64,000 nt of DNA from an uncultured Pirellulaceae bacterium (GCA_937967505.1 CALCJM010000018.1:1-64000); one strand, 5' to 3'. Shown: positions 9,329 through 18,312, counted from the stretch's first letter. Numbers and translations: made by a program. The notes: generated by a model not told the origin, from the sequence alone.

Positions 9329-10261
9329 ATGGCCGAAGACTACTACAACACATTGGGCGTATCGCGCTCCGCCAGCGGCGAAGAGTTACAAAAGGCTTAT
9401 CGGAAGCTGGCCGCGAAGTACCACCCGGACCGGCACGCCGAAAAAGACGATAAAGAGCGCGACAAAGCCAAGCAGCAGTTCCAAAAAATCCAACAAGCCT
9501 ATGACGTTTTAAGCGACCCAAAAAAGCGGCAGATGTATGATCAGATGGGCCCTGATTTTGAGAGCATGGGGGGAGGCGGCAACCCCTTTGGCGGTGCGGC
9601 AGGGGGCAATCCTTTTGGCGGAATGGATATTGACCTTGGCCAAATCTTCGGGCAGGGCGGTGGCGGTTTCGATCAAATGTTTGGCGGCGGACGCCAACGT
9701 CGTCCCTCCGCCCCCCCCGCGCGAGGGCAAAATCTCGAACAGGAAATCTCGGTGCCGTTTGCCACCGCTGTGCTGGGCGGGCAGTATCAGGTGTCCTACG
9801 ACCGTGGCAACGGGAAAATTGAGAGCCTGACGGTCAAGATTCCGGTAGGAATTGAGTCCGGGAAAAAGATTCGTTTGAAGGGGCAAGGGCGTTCGGGGCC
9901 TGGTGGGGCTGGCGATTTAATGGTCAAGGTCAATGTCACCGGCCATCCCCACTATAGCCGCAGCGGACTAAACCTGTCGGTCACCGCTCCCATCACGCTG
10001 TTGGAGGCAACCCAGGGGGCGAAAATTGATCTGCCAACGCCCCACGGCACAATTGCCGTCACCGTTCCCGCAGGGACCTCCAGTGGGAAATCACTTCGAC
10101 TTAAAAACATGGGCATCAAAACGCCCGCACGCTCAGGGGACCTGATCGTCAAACTTCAAATCGTTATCCCGGAGTCACTTACCGAACAGGACAAAGAATT
10201 GCTTGAGCAGTTAAGCGCCGCGTGGGAGAGCCATGACGCTCGCACTGAACTGGTCTGGTAA
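9329..10261 (+). CDS. DnaJ-like co-chaperone without zinc fingers (CbpA type)
   Basis: An Hsp40 co-chaperone that would stimulate DnaK ATPase and deliver substrates. The J domain occupies residues 3-70 with the HPD signature in AKYHPDRHAEKD. A Gly/Phe-rich linker (about 75-130; GGGGNPFGGAAGGNPFGG) follows. The two beta-rich C-terminal substrate-binding domains span about 140-300. The cysteine-rich zinc domain of classical DnaJ is absent, so this is a class B Hsp40. Length 310 aa fits CbpA. It ends three bases before the long rnpA frame and 20 bases before its ATG, so the two may be co-transcribed. Confidence 0.93.
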   Translation: MAEDYYNTLGVSRSASGEELQKAYRKLAAKYHPDRHAEKDDKERDKAKQQFQKIQQAYDVLSDPKKRQMYDQMGPDFESMGGGGNPFGGAAGGNPFGGMDIDLGQIFGQGGGGFDQMFGGGRQRRPSAPPARGQNLEQEISVPFATAVLGGQYQVSYDRGNGKIESLTVKIPVGIESGKKIRLKGQGRSGPGGAGDLMVKVNVTGHPHYSRSGLNLSVTAPITLLEATQGAKIDLPTPHGTIAVTVPAGTSSGKSLRLKNMGIKTPARSGDLIVKLQIVIPESLTEQDKELLEQLSAAWESHDARTELVW

Positions 10262-10281
10262 CGTTGACCGATAAGCAATCG

Positions 10282-10641
10282 ATGAGCAATCATTTTCCAA
10301 AAAAGGTACGCCTGAGAACGCAATATGATTTTGACGGTGTGTACCGGTCTGATTATTTCGCCGCCGACGATGTGTTGGTGATTCGTGCGGTTCGCAATGG
10401 TACGGACCAAACGCGGCTGGGGCTCTCGGTCAGCCGGAAGGTGGGCAATGCCGTTGTTAGGAACCATTGGAAGCGCCGGATTCGTGAATCCTTTCGGCTG
10501 CAACGATCCGATTTGCCACCCGGGATGGACATCGTCGCACGTCCTAGGAAGGGGGCGCAGTGTGATTTTGATGCGATTTACCAATCATTGAAAAAGCTCT
10601 GCCAGCGATTGGACAGGAAAATGCCGTCGACAAAATCCTGA
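10282..10641 (+). CDS. rnpA: Ribonuclease P protein component
   Basis: The protein subunit of RNase P, which helps the RNA subunit remove 5' leaders from tRNA precursors. The conserved [17 protein letters not shown] start, the RNR-like basic helix [20 protein letters not shown] and the following [12 protein letters not shown] strand are all present. Start ATG 10282 (MSNHFPKK) is preferred over an upstream in-frame TTG at 10264. Normally rpmH lies immediately upstream and yidC downstream; here a DnaJ-like gene is upstream and rpmH is not in the window. yidD follows as usual. Confidence 0.95.
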   Translation: MSNHFPKKVRLRTQYDFDGVYRSDYFAADDVLVIRAVRNGTDQTRLGLSVSRKVGNAVVRNHWKRRIRESFRLQRSDLPPGMDIVARPRKGAQCDFDAIYQSLKKLCQRLDRKMPSTKS

Positions 10642-10708
10642 CCGAGCGACGATCGGTGGTAGGGCGCTGGAAACAACGGAAAACAGCTCACACGGCGACT
10701 GGTGCATT

Positions 10709-10951
10709 ATGCAACGCTCATTACTTCATCGAATTATCGGGTTGCCTGCCATCGCAGCGGTTGGCTGCGTGCGTCTATACCAGATTTTGATCAGTCCAAT
10801 GATGCCCGCCACCTGCCGATTTGAGCCAACGTGCAGCGCTTATACGATTGAAGCGATTCGCAAGTACGGTTTGTTTTTTGGGTGTGCCAAAGGCCTATGG
10901 CGAATCATGCGTTGCCACCCGTGGTGTGCGGGCGGTGAAGATCCGCCATAA
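10709..10951 (+). CDS. yidD: YidD membrane protein insertion efficiency factor
   Basis: A small (80 aa) membrane-associated protein of the YidD family, which aids insertion of inner-membrane proteins by YidC/Sec. The hallmark motif [20 protein letters not shown], the next segment [11 protein letters not shown] and the C-terminal [13 protein letters not shown] are present. It follows rnpA by 67 bases, as in most bacteria, although yidC does not follow. Confidence 0.95.
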   Translation: MQRSLLHRIIGLPAIAAVGCVRLYQILISPMMPATCRFEPTCSAYTIEAIRKYGLFFGCAKGLWRIMRCHPWCAGGEDPP

Positions 10952-10990
10952 GCCCACTGAATGTCCATCGCACCTGCTGGCTGGCGCAGC

Positions 10991-11017
10991 AAAAACGGAC
11001 CACTTGAAAAGGGTCCG
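10991..11017 (-). terminator. Rho-independent terminator of the small basic protein gene
   Basis: On the minus strand a CGGACC/GGTCCG stem (10996-11001 with 11012-11017) is followed by a run of five T (A-run 10991-10995 on plus). It lies 58 bases past the stop of the minus-strand gene and may serve the convergent yidD transcript in reverse. Confidence 0.6.
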
Positions 11018-11074
11018 CTGTTGACACTTCAGTTTTGCTGGCCCGCCGGAGGAGGGACAGCCACAGACGACTGT

Positions 11075-11278
11075 TTATTCGCCGTCTTCTTCTTTCTTGA
11101 CTTTCTTCTTTTTCTTCAGCGAGATTTTCACGACGCGCACTTTCGGCAGGCCGTAGATTTTGTCACCCTCGTCGAAGCGTTCCATCTCCTTGAGCTTGGT
11201 GATGCGTTCGGCGCGGGTGTACACGTTGCGCATTTTGATCGCACCGGCTTTAATTTTCAGACTTTTATCAATTGTCAT
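11075..11278 (-). CDS. Small basic protein of the Planctomycetes/Verrucomicrobia/Chlamydiae type
   Basis: A 67-residue, lysine-rich protein. The sequence MTIDKSLKIKAGAIKMRNVY followed by TRAERITKLKEMERFDEG matches the conserved small basic protein family of this superphylum (TIGR04137 as I recall it). A poly-lysine stretch and an acidic tip (KKKKKVKKEEDGE) end it. A ribosome- or RNA-associated role is often supposed but unproven. It has its own terminator downstream. Confidence 0.85.
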   Translation of the reverse strand: MTIDKSLKIKAGAIKMRNVYTRAERITKLKEMERFDEGDKIYGLPKVRVVKISLKKKKKVKKEEDGE

Positions 11279-11446
11279 CGGAATACCCGAATCGTTCAGT
11301 TTTCAGTTTTGGAAAGCCGCAGAGTTTAAGTGAACGGCCTGTCACATTCAAGAGCTAATTTCGGCCAAGTTACCCACGTTTGGACAGGATATCCCGGTAA
11401 TTTCGCCGATTTGAGCGCGCCCACGCCCAAACGGCCCCGCCAGGCA

Positions 11447-12475
11447 CTACACCAGTCGCCACTCGGCCTGGTAATTGAGCCCCAGCGTCATGATCTTGGT
11501 CAGCAGTTTTTCGTAAGTATAACCTGCCTTTTCCGCTGATTCGGCCAGATCCTCTCCGTAAGACAGGTTCGGGTTGGGATTGGCCTCGATCACAAACACC
11601 GACCCGTCGTCCCGCAACCGCAAGTCGATCCGGGCATACCCGGAGAGGCTCAAAGCCTTGTAAACGCGCTTGCACACCGCCGCAATCTTTTTTTCGGTCT
11701 CCGGAGCGATACCGATCGCCTGAGCCGTCTTGATTCCTACCTTTCGCTGGTATTCAGGATCCCATTTGGCTTTGGAGGTGGCGATCAATGGTGATCCGGG
11801 TTCGGCATTTTCAAAAATCATCTCCCAGATTGGCAGCACCTGTAGTCGGCGATTGCCGATCAGCCCGACGTACAACTCCCGGCCCTCGATAAATGTTTCC
11901 ACTAGGGCATCAGTGTCGGTCTGCACGTGGATGTGTTCCGCACGTTCGATCAACTGCGCTTCGTTGTAGACCACCGACGCGTCGGTTATTCCCAGCGACG
12001 CGTCTTCGGAAACGGATTTCACCAGCAGCGGATATTCAAACGCAACGGGTTTCCGAACTTTTTTCCCACGTTGAACAACAAAAAAGCCCGGTGTGCGGAT
12101 GCGGTGAAAGGTCAGGATTTTTTTGGCCAGCGATTTGTCATGGGCCAGTAGCAGGCCGCGCGGATTGCAGCCCGTGTAGTGCTGCTTCATCAGTTCCAAG
12201 TAACTAACAACGTGGTGGTCATAAACGCCTACCCCGTGAAACTCCTCCAGCAAATTAAAGGTAATGTGCGGTTTGAAATTTTCGCTCGCCCGCCGCAACA
12301 CGCCAAGGTCGTCCTGGACACCCAGTGGCAAAACTGTATGTCCCATTTCGCGCAGGGTGCTGACAACATCGAATTCCGTCTTCCACTCAAGAATTTCAAT
12401 TTCAGAGTAGCCCTCCATCGAGTCCGGTGGCACGAGTGCTTCGTGCATCAAAACAAGGATCCGAAGTTTTCTCAT
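11447..12475 (-). CDS. ATP-grasp ligase, D-Ala-D-Ala ligase-like
   Basis: A 342-residue ATP-grasp enzyme. The N-terminal domain (MRKLRILVLMHEALVPPDS, ITFNLLEEFHGVGVYDHHV) and the ATP-grasp domain resemble D-alanine-D-alanine ligase. The C-terminal Mg-ATP residues lie in YARIDLRLRDDGSVFVIEAN followed by PNPNLSYGEDLA. Planctomycetes carry several such paralogues and the true Ddl substrate cannot be assigned; ligation of amino acids or small carboxylates by acyl-phosphate chemistry is inferred. Start at 12475 is chosen because the conserved fold begins there; the longer in-frame ORF to 12787 adds 104 residues of non-homologous sequence. Confidence 0.85.
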   Translation of the reverse strand: MRKLRILVLMHEALVPPDSMEGYSEIEILEWKTEFDVVSTLREMGHTVLPLGVQDDLGVLRRASENFKPHITFNLLEEFHGVGVYDHHVVSYLELMKQHYTGCNPRGLLLAHDKSLAKKILTFHRIRTPGFFVVQRGKKVRKPVAFEYPLLVKSVSEDASLGITDASVVYNEAQLIERAEHIHVQTDTDALVETFIEGRELYVGLIGNRRLQVLPIWEMIFENAEPGSPLIATSKAKWDPEYQRKVGIKTAQAIGIAPETEKKIAAVCKRVYKALSLSGYARIDLRLRDDGSVFVIEANPNPNLSYGEDLAESAEKAGYTYEKLLTKIMTLGLNYQAEWRLV

Positions 12476-12793
12476 GGGATGTGTCGGATGCGTAAAGCTG
12501 GCCGGGAAGCGGAGCGGTGGGAGAATACAGCAGCAAAATTTTATCGCACACGACAACTGCATGCAATCAAGCCAATGCCCCGACCTCGCGTTAAAGTCCG
12601 CCTTAAGTGCGCAGACTGCCGCCCCGGGCTTGGTAGCACTTCCGGGATTCGGCTCTCTGCGGGCCGGGATGCCCGCGGTGTTAACTGGAGAAGGGAAGCG
12701 CCGGCATGTTTGCTTATCGTGCTGCCGGGAAGGGTGACGGTGCAGGAAAGGGCTGCGATCGAAATTACCCGGTAATCCATTGTGCAATGCCGA
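12476..12793. other. Intergenic stretch upstream of the ATP-grasp gene
   Basis: About 320 bases between the ATP-grasp start and the peptidase remnant. No gene or clear signal is seen apart from expected promoter space for the minus-strand ligase. Confidence 0.3.
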
Positions 12794-13010
12794 TTACCGA
12801 GCTACCTGATGACTCTCACGATACAGACAATTAATCGTAAGCACCGTCATTAAGATCATCATCGAGCATCTACAATATCCATCCAATTTCCCGATTCTCA
12901 AATCTCCCGTCCCCGCCCATTTCGTAAATCACCCGATCGGTACTGCCGCGGTACTTCTGACCCGCTGGGCAGAGTATTGGCCACCAGCATGATTGCCTCC
13001 CGGCAAACGC
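12794..13010 (-). pseudogene. Decayed 3' remnant of a paralogue of the downstream zinc metallopeptidase
   Basis: On the minus strand the segment encodes MMILMTVLTINCLYRESHQV then AR and a TAA stop, which aligns residue by residue with the C-terminus of the intact peptidase (MIMMTVHTMNYLYRGNHQV, then AL, stop) encoded at 15759-17009. At DNA level both share GAGCTACCTGATGA and CACGATACAGA in the same order and spacing, and similarity continues weakly to about 13010 before fading. The N-terminal four fifths of the gene, including HExxH, is missing. This is an old partial duplication or the leftover of a deleted paralogue. Confidence 0.75.
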
Positions 13011-13318
13011 AATGGAAAACGGTACGCCCTAACCTTCTCCATGCAAGGAGCCAATCAACTTGAGATGAATGAGGTTCCTCTAACTGAAGGTGCGATGCAC
13101 CTTGGACCATTCAGTGACCAAGCGGATGCTCCGACAACACACAAGTAGGTCAAGAAAAGCTAGCATGCTCCTTTTCAATCAGCTACCCTATCAAGGATAC
13201 TAGTTGCAAACGGCGATAAAGACGGGTGTTTGATCCGTGTGTCTTGTCAATTTAAATCCAATTGCGAAGTCGTCTCAAAGAGACCCGGACTGATCGCAAT
13301 TCATTACATCACTTGCGC
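13011..13318. other. Non-coding stretch in the first accessory pocket
   Basis: About 300 bases with no recognisable gene; possibly more eroded remains of the peptidase paralogue, but similarity is too low to claim. Confidence 0.3.
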
Positions 13319-13699
13319 ATGCGATTTTCTTTGTTTTCTATGTTTGTCTTCGTAACGCTTATTGGCGGCTGTCTTGCGTGGATGGTGACCCCCTCTCGCG
13401 CTCGCACGGCATTGCCACCAGATGCCACGAACGTTGTCGAGCGATATGCCGGGCCTTCCGGTATTACTGCCGACGTATTGCTAGAGCTTGAGGCTAACGT
13501 CTCAGAAGTAGGATTTCGGTCATTCGTAAACAGACTGAAGCTTGCCCACTGCGACCCAAAGTCAGCAGATCAGATCAGAACATTGCCAGAAAGTGACAAA
13601 AATGACATTGTTTTTATGGGCGATTGCACAGGCGCGAGACAAGAATGGGCAGTGTTCAGCGATGGAAGACTTCAATATTGGGATTCAATCGGTTACTGA
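13319..13699 (+). CDS. Small membrane-anchored hypothetical protein
   Basis: A 126-residue protein with one N-terminal hydrophobic segment (MRFSLFSMFVFVTLIGGCLA) followed by a soluble part with no recognised domain. Planctomycetes have many short proteins beginning with this kind of F-S-L hydrophobic leader followed by a Trp. The C-terminal GARQEWAVFSDGRLQYWDS reads like real protein. Start ATG 13319 is preferred over 13262 because the signal/anchor begins there. It stands alone in the accessory pocket. Function unknown. Confidence 0.55.
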   Translation: MRFSLFSMFVFVTLIGGCLAWMVTPSRARTALPPDATNVVERYAGPSGITADVLLELEANVSEVGFRSFVNRLKLAHCDPKSADQIRTLPESDKNDIVFMGDCTGARQEWAVFSDGRLQYWDSIGY

Positions 13700-14080
13700 G
13701 CTTGATAACGAAGGACGCCGGACAACGCTTACTGGAGTCTCGACGTTTTCGATAAATGCCAAAGCTCTTTCCAATAGCACCGGAAACCGACTGTATCTTC
13801 CCGCTTGATGCCCAACTGATCGGTACCGAGATCGCAGTCGCTCTGGCCTAGCATTCAATGTGGGTTTAAGTTTTCAATTTTGGTATACTCACCCGGGGTT
13901 TTAATCTCCGAAACCAAGTGCAGAGGACGAATTGACGCTTCACGCACATTAAAACGTCAAGTCCCCACAATAACACGCCTATCCCGAGCGTGCTTGGACA
14001 GGACTCGTGCAGTCGGGCGGTTTGACATAAGCAACCACTTGCCACGACTCGGCTATCGCAGGCATTATTCGGCTTAAACT
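13700..14080. other. Non-coding stretch between two accessory genes
   Basis: About 380 bases. Short frames on both strands have no convincing coding character. Probably the promoter region of the macrodomain-like gene. Confidence 0.35.
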
Positions 14081-15067
14081 ATGACATGGTTCGATGTACT
14101 AACCGGTTTTTCCGAACGATCTGGGAGTGACGTCCGCTCCAAACTCCGTTTTGTTGGTACACGACTGAATTCGACCGTTAACAATCGCTCGTTTGATGCG
14201 GGGGCTTTCTCAACGCCGTCGCTGCTGGCGCTTCGGCAAAAAACCGTATCGAGCCTTGGTGATAGATTGCGTGTCGTGGAACTTGTTGCCGACGTTCGTT
14301 CCCTTCACCAAGACCCCGTCAACGCCAACGCGGTCTTTCAGGTTGCCTCGCAATTCAACTGCCTTGAGATGGCAGCACCACACGTTGTTCCTGAAGATGG
14401 TGTGGGCATCTACCAGAACGATTGGACACAAGGGCCGGCCTGTTCAATCTGCGCCGGCGCCGGAACGATTTACCGAAACTATTTTGCTGATGTAAATGGC
14501 CGCACGGGACAAACGGGTAACACCCAGATTAATTGCCTAGATGACATTGAGAGGCATTTCGGCGGTAAGCTTTGGCAAATGGTCAACGGCTACTGCTTTC
14601 CGACATCGCCCGGCCTTGCGTACATCGAAAGCCTACTCGCAAACTCCAGCCCACAAGAACTGGACGACATTAGAGCAAAACTGAAGGTTGGCGTTCAATC
14701 GAAGACTCAGGTGACCATCGGCGATGCAACTCACTTGGTGACACAAGTATTCTGCTCCGCGTTGCCAGTATCCTACTCTGACATTCCAGAGTCCGAGTGG
14801 GATTATTTTCCGCGTTTGATTCTTGATGCAACGTACGAAGCGCTGTTTCACGTTGCGGCGCAGAATCTCGCGGATACCGGTTGCCGGAAACTCTACCTGA
14901 CGCTGGTTGGTGGTGGCGTGTTTGGTAATAAACTGGATTGGATACTTTCCTCCATTGGTCGATCGCTGGGATTGTTTGCCTGGGCAAACCTTGACGTTTA
15001 CATTGTCAGCTACGGTGCGTCAAAACCAGAGGTGGTGGATTTTCTCGCACTTCAAAACACCGAATAG
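14081..15067 (+). CDS. Macrodomain-like conserved protein of unknown function
   Basis: A 328-residue soluble protein. The middle has QFNCLEMAAPHVVPEDGV, QGPACSICAGAGTIYRNYF and a Gln/Asn-rich GQTGNTQINCLDD; the C-terminal third has RKLYLTLVGGGVFGNKLDWI and ends in a hydrophobic strand DVYIVSYG. The LVGGGVFGN loop resembles the phosphate-binding loop of macro (ADP-ribose-binding) domains and GAGTIYRNY could be the first nucleotide loop; I recall similar uncharacterised proteins in bacteria and eukaryotes. ADP-ribose binding or hydrolysis is therefore an inference. No neighbour suggests a pathway; it lies isolated in an accessory pocket flanked by peptidase-derived sequence. Confidence 0.65.
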   Translation: MTWFDVLTGFSERSGSDVRSKLRFVGTRLNSTVNNRSFDAGAFSTPSLLALRQKTVSSLGDRLRVVELVADVRSLHQDPVNANAVFQVASQFNCLEMAAPHVVPEDGVGIYQNDWTQGPACSICAGAGTIYRNYFADVNGRTGQTGNTQINCLDDIERHFGGKLWQMVNGYCFPTSPGLAYIESLLANSSPQELDDIRAKLKVGVQSKTQVTIGDATHLVTQVFCSALPVSYSDIPESEWDYFPRLILDATYEALFHVAAQNLADTGCRKLYLTLVGGGVFGNKLDWILSSIGRSLGLFAWANLDVYIVSYGASKPEVVDFLALQNTE

Positions 15068-15758
15068 CCAAACCACGTACTCCAGTCACGAATCGGGGCA
15101 TTGGGTGGATCGCCAGTTTCACGACGCCCGTTGCGTCGCGGCACCTAGGCCGCTGACACCGGACGACTCCAAGCCGGAGGGGCTTGAGCCTTACTTTCAG
15201 CCTGAGTGTTTGCTTCAGACGGGGCACAGCGAATACATTATGAATGGAAACCCAATCTGCTGAAGAACCGAGCAGATCTCACCATCGAACAGTTGGATCG
15301 GAGATGCACGAACATGAATGCTGCAGTACCGGCGAGGTTGGTAACCGAATACAAAGATATCATCCAACTGCTAGGATCCTGGTGATCGTCACGTTGTCGC
15401 CACGGCTATTCGCCTCAATACTGACTCAAGCCGTAGAATAGCTTTCAGACTATTCCGATTCACTCTAGTTCTCGCATCGCCTGCGGGGCGAAAATGGGCG
15501 ACCAGTTTCCCGTGTCCACGGGAGTTGGGCTTGTTGCTATTTTTGCCAAACCGTTGCCCAAAACACGGTGCAGCGAGGGTGACACCGATTGAAGGGTGAA
15601 TGAGGAAAGGGAGAAGATGCGACTGACTTCAGAGAAGATAGTTCGCCAAGCTGGAAGTGCCAAACCAGTGAACCGTGGCACAACCAATGAGCATTTGATG
15701 TCGCGCTCGATTGGGGAAGATCTTTGCTGGTCTTTTTTTAATTGCTGCTCTGTACGGG
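15068..15758. other. Non-coding stretch downstream of the macrodomain-like gene
   Basis: About 690 bases between the stop of the macrodomain-like gene and the convergent peptidase. Short frames on both strands have no recognisable product. Probably eroded accessory DNA. Confidence 0.4.
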
Positions 15759-17009
15759 CTACAGAGCTACCTGATGATTTCCACGATACAGATAATTCAT
15801 TGTGTGCACTGTCATCATGATCATCGTCTCGCGTTTGAGACGTTCATCCGGTTTCTCGATCCTCAAATCCAGCCCTCGACAGCGCTCGATCATTTCCCGA
15901 ATCACCTGATTGATATTGTAGCGGTACTCGCCGGTCCACTGGGCAATGGTTCGGCAGAACTCGCTGCGGTGCTTCTGCAAAAATGCGGCGGCCTTGCGAG
16001 AGTGCCTTGATTCCGGCGGGCAAAATAACCGAACCAGATCCTCGTCAAACGATGTCGTGTAATTGATATTGTAGCGCTCGTGCCGTTGCTGATAGTGCTC
16101 GCGCAGCGTTTTTTTTAACCGGCTGACGGGATCGACCTGGCGACGCGACCGAACCTTCATGGGTTGCCCTGCGATTTCGGCCATCAATTCGTCAACCAGC
16201 TCCAGCTTTCGCATCGCCTTCCAACCGGAATAGTCCTTTCGCCAACGATGCCCCGGTCGCAGCCACACTGCAAACGTCTCGGCAAAATCTTCCGCCGGAT
16301 GGCTTTGCGCGTACCAAGGTTCCAGATGCTGAACGAAATTCTTGCTCCGTGGCTTGGGCCGATAAAACTCCGGATAGGGCGTGGAGTAGCTGCCAAAGAC
16401 CGCGCGATAACGTTTCTTTCGGTGAAGTGCAAACGCCGTATCTACCGCGTGGCCCGTTTCGTGGCGGAGGATTTTCATGCACCAGTCGCGCGTGCCGCCT
16501 TCCACATCCAGCATTTGCTGACGTTCCAGACGGATCAATTTGGGATGTGCCAAATAGAATGGAATGGCGATTCCCGGAATCCCATCGGGCGCGAACCACT
16601 CGTCGCTTAACCAGCAATGCGGGCGAATTCTCAGATCCCGTGCGGCCAATTCCCCATATAGCTTCTGTAGCATCAGCTCCAGCGGCGTGTCGTCGATGGT
16701 CAGCCCCAGATCACACATGCGCGTGTCGAGCATGCTTTCCAAGGGCAGTTGGCTCCAGTGCTTCGCCCGTACAGCAGCCGTCGTGGGACTTTGTTTCTTC
16801 CGCCGCGGCTGGCTGACCGCTGTTCTAACGAAGCTGGCCCCATTGGTGGGGGCATCGGTGGTTCCAATGTGAATCGTGCGACAAGGATCGTGGGCCGCAT
16901 CTGCAGATTCAACATGGTGCGACGGCGTCAGCAGCTGCTCAAGCTTGGGCTTGGTTTTTTTGGTGCGTTTTTGCTTTGCACCGGCAGCCGATTGCAGTCG
17001 TTTGGCCAT
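15759..17009 (-). CDS. Putative zinc-binding metallopeptidase
   Basis: A 416-residue protein with the HExxH zinc motif in ILRHETGHAVDTAF (about 208-221 from the chosen start) and a downstream Glu-containing helix HPAEDFAETFAVWL that would give the third ligand, as in the putative zinc-binding metallopeptidase (Peptidase_Mx-like) group. The first about 100 residues are Lys/Thr/Ala-rich and low in complexity. No signal peptide, so a cytoplasmic role is likely. Start at 17009 (MAKRLQSAAGAK) follows CAAAGGA at a good distance; an upstream in-frame extension to 17159 looks non-coding. A decayed copy of its 3' end lies at 12794-13010. Confidence 0.8.
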   Translation of the reverse strand: MAKRLQSAAGAKQKRTKKTKPKLEQLLTPSHHVESADAAHDPCRTIHIGTTDAPTNGASFVRTAVSQPRRKKQSPTTAAVRAKHWSQLPLESMLDTRMCDLGLTIDDTPLELMLQKLYGELAARDLRIRPHCWLSDEWFAPDGIPGIAIPFYLAHPKLIRLERQQMLDVEGGTRDWCMKILRHETGHAVDTAFALHRKKRYRAVFGSYSTPYPEFYRPKPRSKNFVQHLEPWYAQSHPAEDFAETFAVWLRPGHRWRKDYSGWKAMRKLELVDELMAEIAGQPMKVRSRRQVDPVSRLKKTLREHYQQRHERYNINYTTSFDEDLVRLFCPPESRHSRKAAAFLQKHRSEFCRTIAQWTGEYRYNINQVIREMIERCRGLDLRIEKPDERLKRETMIMMTVHTMNYLYRGNHQVAL

Positions 17010-17758
17010 GTTATGTTCATTCCTTTGAGGACCGGAGGGGCCGTTGGTTGCACCGTGGGTTTCGTTCGGGCAAATCAGCCCGAACGGGGGCGGCGGGAAA
17101 CTGAATCCGGTTGCAACCTTCGTTGGCAGTAGCTTATGTCGAAATCGACTGATTCGCAAATTAAGTTGCGAATTTTATTTTGAATCCGCCGCGAAGTCAA
17201 AAATGTTTGACCGTCAAAATGTTGCGACGGTATTTTTACCAACCGTTGAATCGTTAACGCAGATGAATCGCGAATCGTTGCGTTGAACGTTGACTCAAAC
17301 ATTGCCCCAACACTACCCCCGGGCGGAGCGGTTGCTGAAAATGCTGATGCGACTTGGGCAGCCGGAACAACTTGCCCTGCGGGAGATCGATTCCCTGCCG
17401 GTACCCGGCTTCCAATGCCGCCACCGGCATCAGAGGATGAACCGCAGAAGGTTGGCGGGCACACACCGGTAACTATCGCACCGGCAATCCGAATGCGGTA
17501 ATCGGAATGCGGTAATCGAGCCCGCCGTGTAAGCCGGGCATGATGCCCCAGAAAACTTGGCAAAAACAAGGCAATGTGCACCGATTCCCACATCCAGTGT
17601 TGGCAGCACGGCGAACGCTGTTCTAAACGCGGCAGCCTGAAAACACGCCCCAGCCAACCCAGCTTGTTGACACTGCCCTGTTTCCAGATTAATTTCATCA
17701 AAGATAGGCAATTTTGCCAACACATTTTTTTACGTCGCAAGACACTCGGGAGACCTAG
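17010..17758. other. Long intergenic region upstream of the Cys-Pro repeat gene
   Basis: About 750 bases. It contains a perfect 14-bp tandem duplication (GAATGCGGTAATCG at 17491-17504 and 17505-17518). Frames on either strand, including a 221-codon minus-strand one, lack coding character. It should contain promoters for both flanking genes. Confidence 0.4.
17491..17518. repeat. Two perfect 14-bp tandem units
   Basis: GAATGCGGTAATCG occurs twice head to tail. It may be a protein-binding site or a simple slippage duplication. Confidence 0.6.
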
Positions 17759-18244
17759 ATGAACAAGTTCGTATTTCCTCTTGTAGCCGCTTTGACTTTT
17801 GTCATTGTGGCCGACAATGCACAGGCTGGCCTTTTTGATCGTTGCTGTAAGCGCCCATCAATTTTGCAAAAATTTCGTAAGCCAAAGTGCTGCCCTGCTC
17901 CAGCGCCGGTCTGCTGTCCGGCACCAGCGCCAGAGCCAGTATGCTGCCCTGAGCCGGCACCAGCACCGGTTTGCTGCCCTCAGCCTGCACCAGAGCCAGT
18001 GTGCTGTCCTGAACCAGCTCCAGCACCAGTCTGCTGTCCTGAACCTGCTCCGGCACCGGTTTGCTGTCCTGAACCTGCTCCAGCACCAGTTTGCTGCCCT
18101 GAACCTGCTCCAGTATGCCAGCCTGAGCCTGTTTGTGCTGCCCCTGCCCCGGTCGTTTGCTGCAAGCCTGCACGTAAAAAGTGCAATCTTGGAAGCCGTT
18201 TGAAAGCGCGCCGAGCCTGCCGTCCAACCCGTTGCTGCCGCTAA
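17759..18244 (+). CDS. Secreted Cys-Pro repeat protein
   Basis: A 161-residue protein with an N-terminal signal peptide (FPLVAALTFVIVADNAQA, cleavage before GLFDRC) and a central run (about 44-125) of roughly nine near-identical units of the type PVCCPEPAPA, closed by a basic Cys-containing tail (CNLGSRLKARRACRPTRCCR). Repeated Cys pairs suggest disulphide cross-linking; planctomycete cell walls are rich in Cys and Pro proteins, so a structural wall role is plausible but inferred. A strong hairpin terminator follows at 18313. Repeat number probably varies between strains. Confidence 0.8.
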   Translation: MNKFVFPLVAALTFVIVADNAQAGLFDRCCKRPSILQKFRKPKCCPAPAPVCCPAPAPEPVCCPEPAPAPVCCPQPAPEPVCCPEPAPAPVCCPEPAPAPVCCPEPAPAPVCCPEPAPVCQPEPVCAAPAPVVCCKPARKKCNLGSRLKARRACRPTRCCR

Positions 18245-18312
18245 CGGGCGCGTTTGCTTTTACCGGACCGAAGTAATTTTGGCTGGCAAAGCAGGTGAAT
18301 CTGAGAAAATTG

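Noticed and set aside
15460-15687. 75-codon minus-strand frame
   Set aside because: Low-information Ser/Pro sequence without a recognisable family or start signal.
17075-17740. 221-codon minus-strand open frame
   Set aside because: No family resemblance, odd composition, no ribosome-binding site, and it overlaps the 5' region of the peptidase gene; it looks like chance in GC-rich intergenic DNA.
17890-18125. Regular about 30-base repeats resembling a CRISPR array
   Set aside because: They are in frame and encode the PVCCPEPAPA repeats of a secreted protein; there are no unique spacers.
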